This document shows, piece after piece, positions 26,530 to 34,002 of a stretch of 64,000 nucleotides of DNA (position 1 is the first letter of the stretch; each line of letters begins with the position of its first letter). Both the position numbers and the translations under genes were made by a program. Under the pieces are notes generated by a model. It had not been told where the DNA came from. It saw nothing but the letters and a program-made list of their open reading frames with translations, and ran no database searches. The stretch lies in assembly GCF_014648655.1 (NCBI RefSeq), contig NZ_BMRN01000019.1, forward strand, positions 62,001-126,000, in the 5' to 3' direction. This stretch comes from Streptomyces atratus (lineage in GTDB: Bacteria > Actinomycetota > Actinomycetes > Streptomycetales > Streptomycetaceae).

Positions 26530-26678
26530 GTACGCGTGCCGTTGTCGATGTACGGGTCACGGGGTACGTCGATCCGCCGGTGGGACTCGCGGTGCGGTTA
26601 CGGGGACTCGGCGCGGAGATGCGGGTGTGCGTGCCGCCGGACTGCGCGGAGCAGCTGGCCGAAATCCAATCTCGTTGA
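26530..26678 (+). pseudogene. N-terminal remnant of a rifamycin-type glycosyltransferase
   Basis: The plus strand reads VRVPLSMYGSRG and, after loss of one base near 26564, VDPPVGLAVRLRGLGAE then MRVCVPPDCAEQLAEI, ending at a TGA at 26676-26678. This is the first 45 or so residues of an MGT-family glycosyltransferase (family with GSRGDV-P start); the remaining 350 or so are deleted. The initiator is GTA where ATG/GTG is expected. Being directly behind an RAE and before rox, it was probably rifampin glycosyltransferase (rgt). Confidence 0.75.
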
Positions 26679-26690
26679 ATGGGCGTTCTG

Positions 26691-28130
26691 ATGATTGACG
26701 TGATCGTGGTCGGCGGCGGACCGACCGGCTTGATGCTGGCCGCCGAGTTGCGGCTGGCCGGAGTGCACGTGGTCGTGCTGGAGAAGCTGGCCGAGCCGAC
26801 CGGGGAGTCCCGCGGGCGCGGCCTGCACACACGCAGCGTCGAGATGATGGACCAGCGCGGTCTGCTGGACCGGTTCCTCGCGGTCAGTGAGAAGTTCCAG
26901 GCCGGCGGTTTCTTCGGCGGCATCATGAAGCCGTGGCCGGACCGGTTGGACACGGCGCACCCGTACGGCCTCTCCACCCTGCAGCCGGTCACCGAGCGGC
27001 TGCTCAATGAGCGTGTGCTCGAACTCGGTGCCGAGATCCGACGCGGCTGCGAAGTGGTCGGGCTGAGTCAATCCGATGACGCGGCCGGGGCCGGGGTGAC
27101 TGTCGAGCTGGCGGACGGCACACACCTGCGCTCGCGCTACCTCGTCGGGTGCGACGGCGGCCGCAGTGCGGTGCGCAAGCTGCTCGGCGTCGGTTTCCCC
27201 GGCGAGCCCGCCACGGTCGAGACGCTGCTGGGCGACATGGAGATGACCGTGGATCCGGTGACGGTTGACGCCGTCGTCGCGGAAGTCCGCAAGACCCAGC
27301 TGCGGTTCGGCACCGTCCCCAACGGGGACGGGACGTACCGCGTCATCGTGCCCGCCGACGGCGTGGCCGAGGACCGTGCGACCGCGCCGACCCTCGAGGA
27401 GTTCAAGCAGCAGCTGCGGGCGGTCGCGGGCACCGACTTCGGCGTGCACTCGCCGCGCTGGCTGTCCCGGTTCGGCGACGCCACCCGGCAGGTCGAGCGC
27501 TACCGGGTCGGCCGGGTGCTGCTGGCCGGCGACGCGGCGCACATCCACCCGCCGACCGGCGGGCAGGGGCTCAACCTCGGCGTCCAGGACGCGTTCAACC
27601 TCGGCTGGAAGCTGGCCGCCGCGGTCAACGGCTGGGCTCCGGAGGGGCTGCTGGACAGCTACCACGCCGAACGGCACCCGGTGGGCGCCCGCGTGTTGGA
27701 CAACACCCGTGCGCAGATCACGCTGCTGGGGACCGATCCGGGTGCGACCGCGCTGCGGGAGCTGTTCTCCAAGCTGATGGACTTCGAGGAGGTGAACCGG
27801 TACGTGACCGAGATGATCACCGCTGTCGGGGTCCGCTACGACTTCGGCGAGGGCCATGATCTGCTCGGCCGGCGGATGCGGGACGTGAAGCTGAAGCGGG
27901 GGCGCCTCTACGAGCTGATGCACGGCGGCCGCGGACTGCTGCTCGACCGGACCGGCCGGCTCTCGGTGGCGGGCTGGGCGGATCGGGTCGACCACGTCGT
28001 CGACGTCGGCGAGGAACTGGACGTACCCGCGGTACTGCTGCGGCCGGACGGCCACGTGGCGTGGGTCGGTGAAGAGCAGCAGGATCTGCTCAGCCGGCTG
28101 CCCGAATGGTTCGGCGCTGCCGTCGGCTGA
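26691..28130 (+). CDS. rox: Rox, rifamycin monooxygenase
   Basis: 479-residue class A flavoprotein monooxygenase that hydroxylates the rifamycin naphthyl ring, linearising and inactivating the drug. FAD motifs are intact: VVGGGPTGLMLAAEL (GxGxxG), the DG motif (YLVGCDGGRSAV) and the GD motif (VLLAGDAAHIHPPTGGQGLN). A C-terminal thioredoxin-like domain follows (about 385-479). The sequence resembles S. venezuelae Rox. The ATG at 26691 (MIDVIVVGG) matches homologues; an ATG at 26679 abuts the remnant's TGA. Predicted to confer inducible rifamycin resistance through the RAE. Confidence 0.93.
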   Translation: MIDVIVVGGGPTGLMLAAELRLAGVHVVVLEKLAEPTGESRGRGLHTRSVEMMDQRGLLDRFLAVSEKFQAGGFFGGIMKPWPDRLDTAHPYGLSTLQPVTERLLNERVLELGAEIRRGCEVVGLSQSDDAAGAGVTVELADGTHLRSRYLVGCDGGRSAVRKLLGVGFPGEPATVETLLGDMEMTVDPVTVDAVVAEVRKTQLRFGTVPNGDGTYRVIVPADGVAEDRATAPTLEEFKQQLRAVAGTDFGVHSPRWLSRFGDATRQVERYRVGRVLLAGDAAHIHPPTGGQGLNLGVQDAFNLGWKLAAAVNGWAPEGLLDSYHAERHPVGARVLDNTRAQITLLGTDPGATALRELFSKLMDFEEVNRYVTEMITAVGVRYDFGEGHDLLGRRMRDVKLKRGRLYELMHGGRGLLLDRTGRLSVAGWADRVDHVVDVGEELDVPAVLLRPDGHVAWVGEEQQDLLSRLPEWFGAAVG

Positions 28131-28183
28131 GCGCGCAGTTGCGGCCCGAAAAGGGTGGGCCGTTGTGATCGCGTGAGACGGGA

Positions 28184-28219
28184 CACGACAGGTGTCCTGC
28201 ACATACGACACCTGTCGTG
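28184..28219. terminator. Hairpin after rox
   Basis: CACGACAGGTGT at 28184-28195 pairs perfectly with 28208-28219 across a 12-nt loop, about 54 bp after the rox stop. A terminator is likely. Confidence 0.7.
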
Positions 28220-28254
28220 CTCAGGCACAGAGGGCCATGCGAGTGGTGTGGCGC

Positions 28255-28282
28255 ACTTTTGCAAGCATGTGCTTGCAAAAGT
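28255..28282. promoter_or_regulatory. Perfect 28-bp palindrome upstream of the XRE gene
   Basis: ACTTTTGCAAGCA, TG, then its exact complement: 13-bp arms around a 2-nt centre, ending 26 bp before the ATG of the XRE regulator. TTAGCAAGG follows directly, repeating the GCAAG core. Size and position fit an autoregulatory operator for the neighbouring helix-turn-helix protein. Confidence 0.7.
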
Positions 28283-28308
28283 TAGCAAGGGTGGCGCACC
28301 ATCGGCAT

Positions 28309-28812
28309 ATGGCATCACTCAACGTCGGCAATCTCGGTGAGTATCTGCGCGAGCAGCGGCGCAATGCGCAGCTGTCGCTGCGGCAGCTCGCCGATGCCGC
28401 CGGGGTGTCCAATCCCTACCTCAGCCAGATCGAGCGCGGGCTGCGCAAGCCGAGCGCCGAGGTGTTGCAGCAGGTCGCGAAGGCGCTGCGGATCTCCGCC
28501 GAGACCCTTTACGTACGGGCCGGGATTCTGGATGAGCGGGAGCGGGACGAGCTGGAGACCCGGGCGGTGATCCTGGCCGATCCGTCCATGAACGAGCGGC
28601 AGAAGAATGTTCTGCTGCAGATCTACGACTCCTTCCGCAAGGAGAACGGTTTCGAGCCCGGAGCGGGATCCGGCTCCGAAGCCGGATCGGAGACCGGCGG
28701 CGAGTTCGGATCGGGGGCCGGTGCGGACGGCCGCCCCGGTGCCGACGGCCCCCGCACGGCCGGCGGCAGCGATGCCGACACAGCTTCAAAGCCTTCAAAA
28801 CCCTCACACTGA
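28309..28812 (+). CDS. XRE-family DNA-binding regulator
   Basis: 167 residues: a lambda-repressor-type helix-turn-helix at about 10-65 (LGEYLREQRRNAQLSLRQLA and GVSNPYLSQIERGLRKPS), a helical mid-section (ERERDELETRAVILADPSM) and a Gly/Ser/Ala-rich tail. It corresponds to M. tuberculosis Rv0474 in sequence type and in position ahead of an HbhA-like gene. A perfect palindrome lies just upstream, suggesting autoregulation and control of the following gene. Confidence 0.9.
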   Translation: MASLNVGNLGEYLREQRRNAQLSLRQLADAAGVSNPYLSQIERGLRKPSAEVLQQVAKALRISAETLYVRAGILDERERDELETRAVILADPSMNERQKNVLLQIYDSFRKENGFEPGAGSGSEAGSETGGEFGSGAGADGRPGADGPRTAGGSDADTASKPSKPSH

Positions 28813-28839
28813 GTCTGATGATCCGGGAGGACCACAGTC

Positions 28840-29472
28840 ATGGCCATCACCGATGACCTGCGCAAGACCCTCACCGACCCGACCCCCCTCTACTTCGCCG
28901 CCGGTACGGCCGATATCGCCGTCGAGCAGGCGCGCAAGGTCCCGGCGCTGATCGAGCAGCTGCGTGCCGAGGCGCCGGAGCGTATCGAGGCCGTGCGCAA
29001 CACCGACCCCAAGGCCGTGCAGGAGAAGGTGACCTCGCAGGCCAAGGAGGCGCAGGCCACCGTGCAGGCCAAGGTCACCGAGGTGATCGGGTCGTTCGAC
29101 AGCGATCTGCGGAAGCTGGGCGAGAGCGCCCAGGACCTGGCGCTGCGCAGTCTGGGCGTGGCCGCGGAGTACGCGGTGCGGGCCCGGGAGACGTACGAGA
29201 AGGTCGCCGAGCGCGGCGAGCAGACCGTGCGGACCTGGCGTGGTGAGACGGCCGACGAGATCGTCGAGATCGCCGTCGTCGTCGAGCCGCGCAAGGAGTC
29301 CAGGCCGACGGGCACCGCGAGGACGGAGCCTGCCGCCAAGCCGGGGCCGGCAAAGGCGTCGCCCGCCCCGAAGACCGTCAAGCCGGAGAGCAAGGCCCCG
29401 GCCGCGCCCGCCAAGAAGGCGCCCGCGCGCAAGCCCGCCGCGAAGAAGACCACTCCGCCGACCGCGAAGTAG
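28840..29472 (+). CDS. HbhA-like Lys/Ala/Pro-rich protein
   Basis: 210 residues. Residues 1-150 form a long helical, coiled-coil-like domain (DIAVEQARKVPALIEQLRAE and later amphipathic helices). Residues about 155-210 form a Lys/Ala/Pro tail (KKAPARKPAAKKTT) that resembles the heparin-binding tail of mycobacterial HbhA (Rv0475). GGAGGA 8 nt before the ATG fixes the start. In soil Streptomyces an adhesin role is doubtful; DNA, lipid or polyphosphate binding by the basic tail is equally possible. Gene order XRE-HbhA-DUF2516 is as in mycobacteria. Confidence 0.8.
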   Translation: MAITDDLRKTLTDPTPLYFAAGTADIAVEQARKVPALIEQLRAEAPERIEAVRNTDPKAVQEKVTSQAKEAQATVQAKVTEVIGSFDSDLRKLGESAQDLALRSLGVAAEYAVRARETYEKVAERGEQTVRTWRGETADEIVEIAVVVEPRKESRPTGTARTEPAAKPGPAKASPAPKTVKPESKAPAAPAKKAPARKPAAKKTTPPTAK

Positions 29473-29592
29473 GGCTTCGGCTCACAGCCGGAGTGTGTAC
29501 CGGGGCGCGGGGCGGGCACCCTTCGGGGTGCCCGGCGCGTTGTCCCGGTACCTTGGCCGCGAGGCGCTCATCCACTTATTAGGCGGTGCACC

Positions 29593-29928
29593 ATGTTGCT
29601 CACAGGATTCAGCACACTCGTCTGGCTGCTCTACATGGTCATGCTCGTCCTGGCCGTGGTCGCACTGTTCTTGGCCGCGACGGCCCGTGAGGACGCCTAC
29701 CGGGCCGCGGACAAGCAGAAGAAGTCCTTCTGGCTGATCATCCTCGGTATCACCGTCGCCGTGAATCTCTTCGTGCCGATGCTGTTCCTGCAGCTTGCGG
29801 GCGCGGTCGCGTCCATCGTCTTCCTGGTGGACGTACGGCCCGCGCTGAGGGCGGTCTCGGGTGGCGGCGGCCGGCGCGGTGGTTCCAGCAGCGACGGGCC
29901 GTACGGGCCCTACAACGGCGGGCGCTGA
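29593..29928 (+). CDS. DUF2516 membrane protein
   Basis: 111 residues with three hydrophobic stretches (about 6-32, 48-65, 65-82) and a Gly/Ser-rich tail; matches the Rv0476-type DUF2516 family. Function unknown. Its last 19 bp overlap the end of the convergent phosphatase gene. Confidence 0.85.
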   Translation: MLLTGFSTLVWLLYMVMLVLAVVALFLAATAREDAYRAADKQKKSFWLIILGITVAVNLFVPMLFLQLAGAVASIVFLVDVRPALRAVSGGGGRRGGSSSDGPYGPYNGGR

Positions 29929-31304
29929 GCGCTCGCAGGGTTTGCCGGGGCCGTGGGTGATGCCGATTCGGGGCGGGGGCGCGGGATGCTCCGGCCCCGG
30001 TTGGCGTTCAGGCCCTGTCGGCGGATGTGTTCCTGGTCGCGGTCGAGCAGCAGGACCGCGACGTCGTCGGTCAGTTCGCCGCCGTTCAGCTCCCGCACCT
30101 GGGTGACCGCGGCCTCCAGGAGATCCTCGCCGGTGAGCCCCTGAGCCAGCTGGCGGTTGATCATCGCGACCATGCCGTCCTGGCCGAGCCGCTGAGTGCA
30201 GTCCGGCCCCACGCGTCCCTCGATCAGCCCGTCCGTGTACATCATCAGGCTCCAGGAGCCGCCGAGATCCACCTGACGGCGAGGCCATGGGGTATCCCCT
30301 GCTCGAAGAGCTTGGGGAAGGGCGTTACGCGGCAGCAGACCCAGGGCCGGGCCACCGTCCTCGTACGGCAGAAGGGCGGCCCCTCCGTGCCGGGCGAGCA
30401 GCGGGGCGGGGTGGCCCGCCAGGCAGAGGCCGGCGCGCCGGCCGTCGGGGGCGATGTCGACGGTGCAGAGCGTCGCGAAGATCTCCTCGCTCTCCCGCTC
30501 GTGCTCCAGGACCTGCTGGAGCGTGGAGAGCAGTTCGTCGCCGCAGAGCCCGGCCAGCGTCAACGCCCGCCATGCGATGCGCAGTTCGACGCCGAGCGCC
30601 GCTTCGTCCGGGCCGTGCCCGCAGACGTCGCCGATCATCGCGTGGACGGTGCCGTCGGGCGTACGGACCGTGTCGTAGAAGTCCCCGCCGAGCAGTGCGC
30701 GGCTGCGGCCGGGGCGGTAGCGGGCCGCGAAGCGCAGATCGGAGCCTTCGAGCAGCGGGGTGGGGAGCAGGCCGCGTTCGAGGCGGGCGTTCTCCTGGGC
30801 GCGCAGCCGCGACTCGGTGAGCTGGTGCTGGGCGACATCGGCGCGCTTGCGTTCGACGGCGTAACTGATGGCGCGGCTGAGCAGCCGTCCGTCGAGTTCG
30901 CCGCGGAAGAGGTAGTCCTGGGCGCCGACCCGTACCGCCTCGGCGGCCAGCTCGGCGTCGTCCTCCGCCGTGAGGGCGAGGACGGCGTGGCGTGGGGCGA
31001 TCCGCAGGACGTGCTTGAGGGCGGCGAGCTCGTCGGCCCCTTCGGCGGGGGCGGAGCGGGCCTCGCTGCCGGTCGGCAGGGCCAGGTCCAGCAGGATGCA
31101 GTCGACGTCGTCGGTGAGGAGCCGGCCCGCCTCGGTCAGGTTGCGGGCGGTGCGGATACGGACCCGCGTGCCGGCTGCGGCAGGGAGCTCGGGGACGGTG
31201 AAGGTGCCCGCCGGGTCGTTCTCGATCACCAGGAGGGTCAGGTCGGCGCCGTGGGAGGTCTCCGCAGCGGAAACGGCGCGCTGCTGCGGTACGGGTGCGG
31301 GCAT
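29910..31304 (-). CDS. Receiver domain-PP2C (SpoIIE) phosphatase
   Basis: 464 residues: an N-terminal response-regulator-like domain (about 20-150; acceptor aspartate in CILLDLALP), a linker helix (about 150-180) and a SpoIIE-type Ser/Thr phosphatase domain (about 195-430) with metal motifs GGDFYD, GDVCGHG and DDVAVLLL. Likely dephosphorylates an anti-sigma-factor antagonist; no partner is adjacent. A repeat element (30287-30320) is inserted in frame, adding PQALRAGDTP between GLLPRN and the VDLGGSWSLMMYTDGL strand. The C-terminal tail is disordered. Confidence 0.9.
   Translation of the reverse strand: MPAPVPQQRAVSAAETSHGADLTLLVIENDPAGTFTVPELPAAAGTRVRIRTARNLTEAGRLLTDDVDCILLDLALPTGSEARSAPAEGADELAALKHVLRIAPRHAVLALTAEDDAELAAEAVRVGAQDYLFRGELDGRLLSRAISYAVERKRADVAQHQLTESRLRAQENARLERGLLPTPLLEGSDLRFAARYRPGRSRALLGGDFYDTVRTPDGTVHAMIGDVCGHGPDEAALGVELRIAWRALTLAGLCGDELLSTLQQVLEHERESEEIFATLCTVDIAPDGRRAGLCLAGHPAPLLARHGGAALLPYEDGGPALGLLPRNALPQALRAGDTPWPRRQVDLGGSWSLMMYTDGLIEGRVGPDCTQRLGQDGMVAMINRQLAQGLTGEDLLEAAVTQVRELNGGELTDDVAVLLLDRDQEHIRRQGLNANRGRSIPRPRPESASPTAPANPASAQRPPL
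30287..30320. repeat. Short dispersed hairpin element, copy 2 (inside phosphatase gene)
   Basis: ATGGGGTATCCCCTGCTCGA then AGAGCTTGGGGAA. It equals copy 1 (24961-25002) apart from one substitution and loss of about 10 nt of the inner stem. Same orientation relative to the host gene; here the reading frame is preserved. Confidence 0.7.
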
Positions 31305-31656
31305 CGGTTCGGGTTTCCTTCCCTCCCCCCGAGGGCGCGGCGGAACGACGATCGACGATCCGCCAGACGGGGACCATAGCGGTCCGCGGTGGGGGAACGG
31401 AACGGCATTCCGTAATTGCCCACTGTCATATGCACCGCCATAAGCCGCGTCAGGTCACGGATCCGGCGAGATGTGCGGGGGTGGGGCGGGTGCCGGGGCA
31501 TGACAAAGGTCACGCGGGATGGTGGGGGTGGGTGGTGCGGGTCACTCCCGTGAGGACGCAGGGGCGCCGGGGGTGTGGGGGTGCCGTGGGGCGTCCCCGG
31601 CGGGCGCTTCGTCCTCGATCGCCGGACGGGCTGGATCTGCCGGTCCGGGCAGCCCC
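31305..31656. other. Intergenic region upstream of the phosphatase gene
   Basis: About 350 bp between two minus-strand genes. It includes the dispersed repeat at 31608-31634 and a G-rich tract (31515-31600, GGTGGGGGTGGGTGG and similar). No small ORF with a convincing ribosome-binding site and no clear promoter was found. Confidence 0.4.
31608..31634. repeat. Streptomyces dispersed repeat (CGCCGGACGGGCTGGA type)
   Basis: TTCGTCCTCGATCGCC and GGACGGGCTGGA form a short sequence that I recognise as scattered through intergenic DNA of many Streptomyces chromosomes, usually as GTCCTCAATCGCCGGACGGG. It lies 23 bp after the NlpC/P60 stop. Confidence 0.6.
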
Positions 31657-32745
31657 CTACTTGTCCGGGCGGACCACGCCGAGGATCTGCATCGAGCCCG
31701 CGCCCGCCAGCGTGACGTTCCGGCCGGGGCGGGGGGAGTGGATGATGGCGCCGTCGCCGATGTAGATGCCCACGTGGCTGGCGTCACCGTGGTAGATGAT
31801 CAGGTCGCCGGGGCGCATGTCCTTGATGGCGATGTGGGGCAGCAGCCGCCACTGCTCCTGCGAGGTGCGCGGGATGGGCCGGCCCGCCGCAGCCCAGGCC
31901 TGTGACGTCAGCCCCGAGCAGTCGTACGAACGGGGGCCCTCGGCCCCCCAGACGTACGGCTTGCCGATCTGCTCGGCCGCGAAGGCCACCGCCTTCCTGC
32001 CGCTCGCACTCGCCTCGCGGTTGATGTCCTTCAGGGCGCCGGAGCTGAGCCAGGCCGTCTGCAGCTTGTACTCGGCCGCCTGCTCCAGCTTGAGCAGGCG
32101 GGCCCGCTCCTTCTTCTCCAGCTGGTCTTCCAGCTTCTTCGCCGCGGCGATCTGCGCGTTGATCTTCTTCTTGGCCTCGGCCTGCTTGAGACGGTTGGCT
32201 TCGAGCTTCTCCCAGTTGGTGCTCGCGTCCTGGGTGTACGTCTCCAGGTCCTGCTGGGTCCTGGTCAGTTCGCCGAGGACGCCCTGGGCGGCCTGCTGGC
32301 CCTCCCTGACCCGGTTCACCCCGTCGAGGAACAGCTGCGGGTCGTCGCTGAGCATCAGCTGGGCGCCGGGCGGCAGTCCGCCGGTGCGGTACTGCTCGCG
32401 GGCCTGGGCGCCCGCCTGACTCTTGAGCTCGGCGATCTTCGACTGGCCCTCGACGATGGCCCTGGCCAGCTTCACGATCTCACCGGACTGCTTCTTGGCC
32501 CGCTCCTCGGCGAGGTTGTACGCGTCGGTGGCCGCCCCGGCCTTGCGGTAGAGGGTGTCGATCTCCTCGCGTACCTCTTCGAGGCTCTTCTTCGGTGCCT
32601 TCGGCCCGGAACCGGACCGGGTGTCGGGCTGTGTCGCCGAGGGGGAGGGGGGTGCGGGCGCGGCGAAAGCCTGGACCGGCGCGGTGAGTACGGTCAGCGC
32701 GCAGACCAGAGTGATCGCGGCTGCGGCAATGTGACGTCGGTTCAC
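31657..32745 (-). CDS. Secreted NlpC/P60 peptidoglycan endopeptidase
   Basis: 362 residues: a Sec signal peptide (about 1-27, ITLVCALTVLTAPVQAFAAP), a long coiled coil (about 45-235, Lys/Glu/Gln-rich) and an NlpC/P60 domain (about 245-362). Catalytic residues are Cys in SYDCSGL, His in SHVGIYIG and a third polar His in AIIHSP. The coiled-coil/NlpC layout is that of RipA-type D,L-endopeptidases acting in septation or spore germination. GGAGGGGG 5 nt before the GTG at 32745 sets the start; the longer upstream frame would destroy the signal. Confidence 0.95.
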   Translation of the reverse strand: MNRRHIAAAAITLVCALTVLTAPVQAFAAPAPPSPSATQPDTRSGSGPKAPKKSLEEVREEIDTLYRKAGAATDAYNLAEERAKKQSGEIVKLARAIVEGQSKIAELKSQAGAQAREQYRTGGLPPGAQLMLSDDPQLFLDGVNRVREGQQAAQGVLGELTRTQQDLETYTQDASTNWEKLEANRLKQAEAKKKINAQIAAAKKLEDQLEKKERARLLKLEQAAEYKLQTAWLSSGALKDINREASASGRKAVAFAAEQIGKPYVWGAEGPRSYDCSGLTSQAWAAAGRPIPRTSQEQWRLLPHIAIKDMRPGDLIIYHGDASHVGIYIGDGAIIHSPRPGRNVTLAGAGSMQILGVVRPDK

Positions 32746-32874
32746 TGGATCCCCCTCCGAATGAATCTGATTTACCGTCAGTAACTTGTTGCCGATGACG
32801 AGATCGTGCCATGCCGTACCGAAAAGCAACAGAGGCACACACCTGCTGTCCTGACGGTCACACGGGTCGACCGA

Positions 32875-32915
32875 CGTCCCGGGGATCGCTCCCCGCGTCC
32901 CGGGAATCGCTCCCC
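32875..32915. repeat. Two 20-bp direct repeats upstream of the NlpC/P60 gene
   Basis: CGTCCCGGGGATCGCTCCCC at 32875-32894 and the same with one G-to-A change at 32896-32915, 130 bp upstream of the GTG start. Each copy can fold on itself (GGGGAGCGATCCCC), so this could be an operator pair or an RNA structure in the 5' leader. Confidence 0.45.
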
Positions 32916-32985
32916 ATCGTCCTGACGAATGATGCCCCGTCCGCGTTCCCGCCCGCCTCTGCGGACGCGGGCGCGCCGGGTCTGT

Positions 32986-33777
32986 TCAGCACGTGTCGGG
33001 CTCTCGGCCGGGCCGGAGGGCCGTCCACTTCACCGTGACTTCACCCTGGCGCCACCGCCGTACCCCGTCCGTCAGCGGCCAGTCGCCCGACAGCGCCCGC
33101 ACCGCCTTGATCCAGCGCTGCCGGGCGCCCAGTGACGCGTACGGGGCCGCCGCGGCCCACGCCCGGTCGAAGTCCCGCAGGAACGCATGGATCGGCTCGC
33201 CCGGCACATTGCGGTGGATCAGTGCCTTGGGGAGGCGTTCCGCGAGGTCGGAGGGGCGGTCGAGGGAGGCGAGCCGGGTCGCGAACGTCACCGTGCGCGG
33301 GCCCTCCGGGCCGAGCGCCACCCATACGTGCCGGCGCCCGATCTCGTCGCAGGTGCCCTCCACCAGCAGCCCGCCCGGCGCGAGGCGCGCGCACAGCCGC
33401 TGCCAGACCGCGGCGACCTCGCCCTCGTCGTACTGGCGCAGCACATTCGCCGCCCGGATGAGGTCGGGGCGCTCGGGGAGCGGGATCTCGAAGCCACCGT
33501 GCAGGAAGGTGAGGCCCTCGCGCTCGTACGGTTTCGCCGCCGCGACCCGCTCCGGGTCGATCTCGATGCCGACCACCGCCGTGCGCGGCTCGGCGGTGCG
33601 CAGGCGCTGCAGCAACTCGACGGCGGTCCAGGGGGCGGCGCCGTACCCGAGGTCGACGGCGACGGGGTTGTCGGCGCGACGCAGGGCCGGACCGTGGGTG
33701 GCGGCGATCCAGCGGTCCATGCGGCGGAGCCGGTTCGGGTTGGTGGTCCCGCGGGTCGCGGTGCCGATGGGGCGCAT
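32986..33777 (-). CDS. Class I SAM-dependent methyltransferase
   Basis: 263 residues with a Rossmann methyltransferase core: motif I VAVDLGYGAAP, motif II VVGIEIDPERV, and RLAPGGLLVEGT. The N-terminal GTTNPNRLRRMDRWI and conserved Trp/Arg C-terminus are typical of an actinobacterial family of unassigned substrate. Leaderless start: TACGCT (complement of 33785-33790) is 7 nt before the ATG at 33777. It diverges from mshA as in S. coelicolor. Confidence 0.9.
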   Translation of the reverse strand: MRPIGTATRGTTNPNRLRRMDRWIAATHGPALRRADNPVAVDLGYGAAPWTAVELLQRLRTAEPRTAVVGIEIDPERVAAAKPYEREGLTFLHGGFEIPLPERPDLIRAANVLRQYDEGEVAAVWQRLCARLAPGGLLVEGTCDEIGRRHVWVALGPEGPRTVTFATRLASLDRPSDLAERLPKALIHRNVPGEPIHAFLRDFDRAWAAAAPYASLGARQRWIKAVRALSGDWPLTDGVRRWRQGEVTVKWTALRPGREPDTC

Positions 33778-33912
33778 GACAGCGAGCGTAACGATGGAAC
33801 GGGGACGGAAGGCTACGCGGGTGCCCGCCCCCCGCCCGGCCCGGGGGGCGGGTCCGGTGCCCGGACTTCCGGCCCGGCATGCGGCCCCCGCACTGCAATG
33901 ATTTGGCAAAGC

Positions 33913-33939
33913 GGAAATGAAAGGAGAGATTCCGCTGTT
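33913..33939 (+). promoter_or_regulatory. Candidate SigR-type promoter of mshA
   Basis: GGAAA at 33913-33917 and GTT at 33937-33939 are 19 nt apart, one mismatch from the thiol-stress sigma factor SigR consensus (GGAAT, 18-19 nt, GTT). S. coelicolor mshA is a known SigR target, which supports the reading. A CCGAAGGG/CCCTTCGG hairpin (33947-33970) would lie in the leader. Confidence 0.4.
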
Positions 33940-34002
33940 GCAGCCCCCGAAGGGGCTCTGGTCCCTTCGGTGTGATGCCCTGAGTGAGGAGGACCGGACG
34001 AC

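Noticed and set aside
26679..28130. Antibiotic biosynthetic cluster around the FAD monooxygenase
   Set aside because: No polyketide, peptide or tailoring genes accompany it; the RAE and the sequence point to rifamycin resistance instead.
30027..31379. 450-codon plus-strand open frame opposite the phosphatase gene
   Set aside because: No motif or start signal; the minus strand carries all SpoIIE metal-binding motifs in order.
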